From Atopobium sp. (GTDB lineage Bacteria > Actinomycetota > Coriobacteriia > Coriobacteriales > Atopobiaceae), in the NCBI GenBank assembly GCA_015258785.1, contig JABZHP010000025.1, forward strand, positions 1-15,344: a stretch of 15,344 nt of DNA, given 5' to 3'. Each line of letters begins with the position of its first letter. Within the stretch, counting starts at the first letter, position 1. Under the pieces are notes generated by a model. The model was not told the DNA's origin. It did no database searches and saw only the letters and a program-made list of their open reading frames with translations. A program made the position numbers and the translations under genes. Below are positions 12,110 to 15,344 of this stretch, in pieces.

Positions 12110-13507
12110 CTAGCCGAGGTGCTTGGTGATGGAAGCAGCTGCTACCTTACCAGCGCCCATTGCAAGAATGACGGTTGCAGCACCGGTTACGATGTCGCCA
12201 CCAGCCCAGATGCGAGGATCGGAAGTACGGCCCTCTTCGTCGGCCTCAATGTAGCCCCACTTGTTGAGCTTAATGTCGCCGATCATCTTTGCGAATGGGT
12301 TAGCGTTAGTGCCGATTGCAGAAATTGCAACGTCGCAAGGAATGTCCTCGATAGCACCCTCGATAGCAACTGGACGACGACGTCCGTCAGCGTCAGGCTC
12401 GCCGAGTTCCATCTTCTGGACGCGAACTGCGCAAACTGCGCCGTCCTCGCCAGCGACAAACTCGAGAGGGGAGACGAGAGGAAGAACCTCAACGCCCTCT
12501 GCCTTTGCGTGGTGCAGCTCTGCACGACGAGCAGGCATCTCGTCCTCGGTACGACGGTAAGCGATGATTGCACGCTCAGCACCAAGGCGCTTAGCAGTAC
12601 GAACAGCATCCATAGCAACGTTGCCGCCACCAAAGACAACGACGTTCTTGCCGTGCTTGGTTGGGGTGTCGTACTCAGGGAAGTTGTTAGCCTTCATGAG
12701 GTTAACGCGGGTGAGGTACTCGTTTGCAAAGAAGACGTTAGGCAGGTTCTCGCCAGGGATGTTGAGAAGCTTTGGAAGGCCTGCGCCTGTAGCAATATAG
12801 ATTGCGTCAAAGCCCTGCTCAAAGAGCTCTTCTGCATCGGTGATACGACCGACAACAGAGTTGAACTCAAACTTAACGCCCAGCTCCTGAAGGCCGTCGA
12901 TCTCGCGCTTAACAACAGCCTTTGGAAGACGGAACTCAGGAATACCGTAAACCAGAACGCCGCCGCCGGTGAAGAATGCCTCAAAGACGGTAACGTCAAA
13001 GCCGTTACGAGCAAGCTCGCCAGCGCAAGCAATACCGGAAGGACCGGAGCCTACAACTGCAACCTTCTTGCCGTTCTTTGGAGCGATAGCTGGCTTGGAA
13101 GCAAGCTCAGGCTGGTCACCAAGGAAGCGCTCGAGCTGACCAATAGCAACTGGTTCGCTGCGCTTACCCATGATGCAGACGCCCTCGCACTGGTTCTCCT
13201 GTGGGCAAACGCGACCACAAACTGCAGGAAGCATGGAGGACTCGCGGATGATGTCAAGACCGCGACCAAACTCCTCTGCGCGGATAGCCTCGATGAAGCG
13301 AGGAATGTTGATGTTTACAGGGCAGCCCTGAACGCACAGTGGATTCTTACAATCCAGGCAGCGGTTTGCCTCTGCAATTGCCATCTCTTTAGTGAAACCC
13401 TTGTCGACAGGGCGGAAGTCTTGTGCGCGCTCTGCAGCTGGCTCTTCGTTGTCAGCTGTACGAGGTGCCTTAACGTTTGGAATGTAGCGACCGTTTACTT
13501 GTGGCAT
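12110..13507 (-). CDS. nfnB: NfnB / NADPH-dependent glutamate synthase small-subunit-like flavoprotein
   Basis: This roughly 465-residue protein matches the NfnB/SudA/GltD-like family. Counting from ATG 13507, the N-terminal domain carries two [4Fe-4S] cluster motifs: C50-x2-C53-x4-C58-x3-C62 (CLDCKNPLCVQGCPV) and C97-x3-C101-x5-C107-x3-C111 (CGRVCPQENQCEGVC). The FAD site GSGPSGIACA begins at 153. A second Rossmann motif, FGGGNVAMDAVRTAKRLGAE, binds NADP(H), and AGGDIVTGAATVILAMGAG closes the FAD fold. With NfnA it would catalyse bifurcating oxidation of NADPH or its reverse, coupling ferredoxin and NAD. ATG 13507 and GTG 13513 both have a GAGG-type site five bases upstream; the ATG is preferred. 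The gene overlaps nfnA by 13 bases. No glutamate synthase large subunit is adjacent, which favours Nfn. Confidence 0.88.
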   Translation of the reverse strand: MPQVNGRYIPNVKAPRTADNEEPAAERAQDFRPVDKGFTKEMAIAEANRCLDCKNPLCVQGCPVNINIPRFIEAIRAEEFGRGLDIIRESSMLPAVCGRVCPQENQCEGVCIMGKRSEPVAIGQLERFLGDQPELASKPAIAPKNGKKVAVVGSGPSGIACAGELARNGFDVTVFEAFFTGGGVLVYGIPEFRLPKAVVKREIDGLQELGVKFEFNSVVGRITDAEELFEQGFDAIYIATGAGLPKLLNIPGENLPNVFFANEYLTRVNLMKANNFPEYDTPTKHGKNVVVFGGGNVAMDAVRTAKRLGAERAIIAYRRTEDEMPARRAELHHAKAEGVEVLPLVSPLEFVAGEDGAVCAVRVQKMELGEPDADGRRRPVAIEGAIEDIPCDVAISAIGTNANPFAKMIGDIKLNKWGYIEADEEGRTSDPRIWAGGDIVTGAATVILAMGAGKVAAASITKHLG

Positions 13508-14337
13508 GCGCACCTCGTCTCCTCGTAAGCCTTGATGGACTGGCCTTCCTCGGTGAGGTAGGCTGCCTGACGTGCGCGAAGGTCATTCCAGTCAACCTTG
13601 GTTGCGTCAAAGTCAGGACCGTCAACACAAGCAAACTTGGTCTCGCCGCCAACCTCAACACGGCAGCAACCGCACATACCAGTGCCGTCGACCATGATTG
13701 GGTTCAGGGAAGCGATGATAGGTGTGTCGTACTTCTCGGCAGTGAGAGTGGAGAACTTCATCATAGGAACTGGGCCAACGCAGAATACGCGGTCGACCTG
13801 CTTGTCCTGCAGAAGACGCTCGAGAGGTGCAGTTACAACGCCCTTCTCGCCAAGAGAACCGTCATCTGTGGTGATGTGGATGTGATCGTCGTCCAGAATG
13901 GAACGGAACTGATCCTCAAGCAGCAGCAGCTCTTTGGTACGAGCGCCCATGATTGCGTGGACCTCGCGGCCAGCTGCTACGAGCTGACGAGCAACAGGGA
14001 AAGCGATAGCCAGGCCAACGCCGCCGCCGATAACTGCCCATTTGCCCTCGCCCATCTCGGTAGGCTCACCCAGAGGACCAGTGACGTCCTGCAGGAAATC
14101 ACCAACCTCGTAGGTAGAAAGCATCCTGGTGGTCTTGCCGATTACCATGAAGATAAACTCGACCCAACCCTCCTCAGGATTCCAATCCGCAAAGGTAAAT
14201 GGAACGCGCTCGCCACACTCATTTGCGCGAACCATCAGGAACTGACCAGCATGTGCATGCTTGGCCATCTGTGGTGCCTCGATGCGGAACTTGAAGACCT
14301 TCTCGGAGAACTGAGTCTTTTCGAGGATCTTATACAT
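13495..14337 (-). CDS. nfnA: NfnA / ferredoxin-NADP+ reductase alpha-like subunit
   Basis: This 280-residue cytoplasmic protein has an N-terminal FAD-binding barrel (residues 1-95, with HAGQFLMVRA and PFTFADW), then a NAD-binding fold starting at AVIGGGVGLAIAFPVARQL (101-119). Near the C-terminus is a [2Fe-2S] motif, VDGTGMCGCCRVEVGG, with C222, C224, C225 and a distal C237 in FACVDGP. D217 aligns with the aspartate implicated as a cluster ligand in Nfn-type proteins. It transfers electrons between NAD(H) and its partner NfnB. The length is close to known NfnA (about 275-280). ATG 14337 has GGAGAGGAG upstream with a nine-base spacer. PyrK/HydG-like reductases share this fold, but the overlapping NfnB gene fixes the assignment. 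Confidence 0.88.
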   Translation of the reverse strand: MYKILEKTQFSEKVFKFRIEAPQMAKHAHAGQFLMVRANECGERVPFTFADWNPEEGWVEFIFMVIGKTTRMLSTYEVGDFLQDVTGPLGEPTEMGEGKWAVIGGGVGLAIAFPVARQLVAAGREVHAIMGARTKELLLLEDQFRSILDDDHIHITTDDGSLGEKGVVTAPLERLLQDKQVDRVFCVGPVPMMKFSTLTAEKYDTPIIASLNPIMVDGTGMCGCCRVEVGGETKFACVDGPDFDATKVDWNDLRARQAAYLTEEGQSIKAYEETRCACHK

Positions 14338-14656
14338 TCAGCGGTACTCCTCTCCTAACACAACAAAAACTGCGAGTGAGTTGACGCGCCGCACTACAGC
14401 GTGCCTTCTGGCGAGAAGACAGTGACAGGTGACGCATGTATCTCACGCATACGAGTCTGGGTAACCCGTATTCGCAAACAACATATCTATTGTACTATTT
14501 GCGCATGATTCAAGTCATGAGTAATTCATGAATGAGCATAAATATTTCGTAGAATGTTTTGCCTGCTAGCTGCGGAGGGTGGGCGAGAAGCTCGGCGGGG
14601 CTGCGCGGACGTGCGGGTGCGGCGCCGAGAGGGCGTACAGTGGCGACGCGCGACCG
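14338..14656. other. 319-bp region between pth and nfnA
   Basis: It holds the candidate nfnA promoter, a long leader with the TGGCGAGAA repeat (14409-14417), and next to pth a GC-rich stretch (14565-14656). No supported gene is present. CTCGGCG (14591-14597) is inverted at 14623-14629, but no T-run makes it a clear pth terminator. Confidence 0.6.
14489..14517 (-). promoter_or_regulatory. Candidate promoter for nfnAB
   Basis: Read on the minus strand, TGACTT (14517-14512) is followed after exactly 17 bases by TACAAT (14494-14489), a good -10 with a weak -35. Transcription would start near 14482, giving a leader of about 145 nt. Repeated TCATGA-containing sequence lies upstream, including the palindrome ATTCATGAAT (14524-14533), a possible operator. 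Confidence 0.45.
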
Positions 14657-14669
14657 CTAGCTGCGGAGG
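14565..14669 (+). repeat. Direct repeat pair flanking a GC-rich segment
   Basis: GCTAGCTGCGGAGG occurs at 14565-14578 and again at 14656-14669, 91 bp apart. The second copy includes the pth stop codon and its last codons. The pattern could reflect a small duplication or an insertion at the 3' end of pth. Confidence 0.55.
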
Positions 14670-15226
14670 AGCTGCTCCACCTGATCGGCTGCGGTCTGGG
14701 CGGTGACCAGGAAGTCTTCCAGGTTGTTTCCCTTGAGCTCGCGCAGAACATAGTCTGCCACCGGCATCTTTCCAGGAGGGCGGCCGATGCCAAACTGCAG
14801 GCGCATAAAATCCCTGGTCTGGAGCTTGTCGGCGATGGAACGCAGGCCATTATGCGAGTTGAGTCCGCCGCCTTCTTTGAAGTTAAGCTGCCCCTCTGCA
14901 AGGTCAACCTCGTCGTGAATGACCAGGATTTGCGCAGGTTGAAGGTGGTGTGCACGAGCAAGTTTGGAGAGAGGACCGCCGCTGGTGTTCATGAAGTCCT
15001 GAGGTTTGGCCAGGAGTACACGGCGTTTCTCGCCAGACGCGGCGCCAGGAGCTGCGGGAAGAGTGATCTCTGCGACTTGGCAGCCTGCCTCACTTTTCCA
15101 GTACGAGACATTGTGGCGCTCAGCAAGGGCATCGACGACGGCAAAACCGGCATTGTGCCTGGTACGAGCGTACTTCTCGCCAGGATTTCCCAGGCCCGCT
15201 ACAAGCACAATTTTGTTACCGTGCAT
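14657..15226 (-). CDS. pth: Peptidyl-tRNA hydrolase
   Basis: This 189-residue cytoplasmic enzyme cleaves peptidyl-tRNA released from stalled ribosomes, recycling tRNA. The bacterial Pth signatures are complete: VAGLGNPGEKYARTRHNAGF with N14 and catalytic H24, AKPQDFMNTSG with N80, VIHDEVDLAEGQ with D105, and GGGLNSHNGLRS with N126. FGIGRPPGKMPVADYVL completes the C-terminal part. Length is typical (about 190 residues). ATG 15226 has GGAAGGAAA upstream on the minus strand. It is a housekeeping gene transcribed in the same direction as nfnAB, but the 319-bp gap with its own promoter suggests separate units. Upstream of pth (15227-15344) I see no further gene or clear promoter before the window ends. 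Confidence 0.97.
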   Translation of the reverse strand: MHGNKIVLVAGLGNPGEKYARTRHNAGFAVVDALAERHNVSYWKSEAGCQVAEITLPAAPGAASGEKRRVLLAKPQDFMNTSGGPLSKLARAHHLQPAQILVIHDEVDLAEGQLNFKEGGGLNSHNGLRSIADKLQTRDFMRLQFGIGRPPGKMPVADYVLRELKGNNLEDFLVTAQTAADQVEQLLRS

Positions 15227-15344
15227 CGAATTTCCTTCCGTTTGAGATGTGTACGTTTATGATGGTAAGGGAAAACGACAGGTTCGACCAGCGGGAACTG
15301 AGCTCGCGGTTGGCAGCCTAGCGGCGGCGCGCGTGACGTGCAGC

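Noticed and set aside
12110..13507. Glutamate synthase small subunit as the working function
   Set aside because: No large subunit is adjacent, whereas an NfnA-type partner overlaps the gene; the bifurcating complex is a better fit.
12119..13528. 469-codon open frame antisense to nfnB
   Set aside because: It has no recognisable domains or ribosome binding site, has Cys/Leu-rich low-quality composition, and lies exactly opposite the clearly conserved nfnB. It is a by-product of strong codon bias.
15270..15320. tRNA gene suggested by GGTTCGA near 15281
   Set aside because: The bases flanking GGTTCGA do not form a T-arm stem and no acceptor or anticodon arm can be drawn.

Overview
The window reads as a chromosomal segment from a low-to-mid GC actinobacterium, most likely of the class Coriobacteriia (Atopobiaceae such as Atopobium, Lancefieldella or Olsenella). 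The pointers are a transketolase split into two genes, an NfnAB-type gene pair, strong AGGAG-type ribosome binding sites and codon use rich in AAG, GAG, GCA and GTT. This placement is inference: no rRNA or other marker gene is present.

Layout. Bases 2-373 are the C-terminal end of an IS256-family transposase. They are followed by about 460 bp of AT-rich non-coding DNA with inverted and direct repeats, including a perfect 32-bp palindrome. A DeoR-family regulator (835-1599, minus strand) is divergent from a long plus-strand cluster (2093-11379). The cluster encodes PTS IIA, the UlaA-type ascorbate permease IIC, PTS IIB, a cytoplasmic beta-propeller protein of unknown function, UlaG lactonase, UlaF 4-epimerase, UlaE 3-epimerase, a small transaldolase and both halves of transketolase. 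A 730-bp non-coding region (11380-12109) full of degenerate repeats and stem-loops separates it from a minus-strand block: NfnA and NfnB (electron-bifurcating ferredoxin:NADP+ oxidoreductase) and, upstream of them, peptidyl-tRNA hydrolase.

How the genes work together. The PTS would import L-ascorbate as L-ascorbate-6-phosphate. UlaG opens the lactone, and UlaE and UlaF convert L-xylulose-5-P through L-ribulose-5-P to D-xylulose-5-P. Transaldolase and transketolase then feed this into glycolysis. The decarboxylase UlaD, needed between UlaG and UlaE, is absent from the window, while the unexplained propeller gene sits immediately before ulaG. NfnAB would interconvert NADH, NADPH and ferredoxin.

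Regulation. The 493-bp divergent region carries AACGTT-type and AGAACT-type repeats that may bind the DeoR regulator. Hairpins or terminator-like structures lie at many gene boundaries in the cluster, and one terminator ends directly at the ulaE Shine-Dalgarno. Expression is therefore probably tuned segment by segment. The 9-mer TTCTCGCCA (or its complement) occurs 11 times, six of them in the roughly 2.9 kb of non-coding DNA, which is far above chance.
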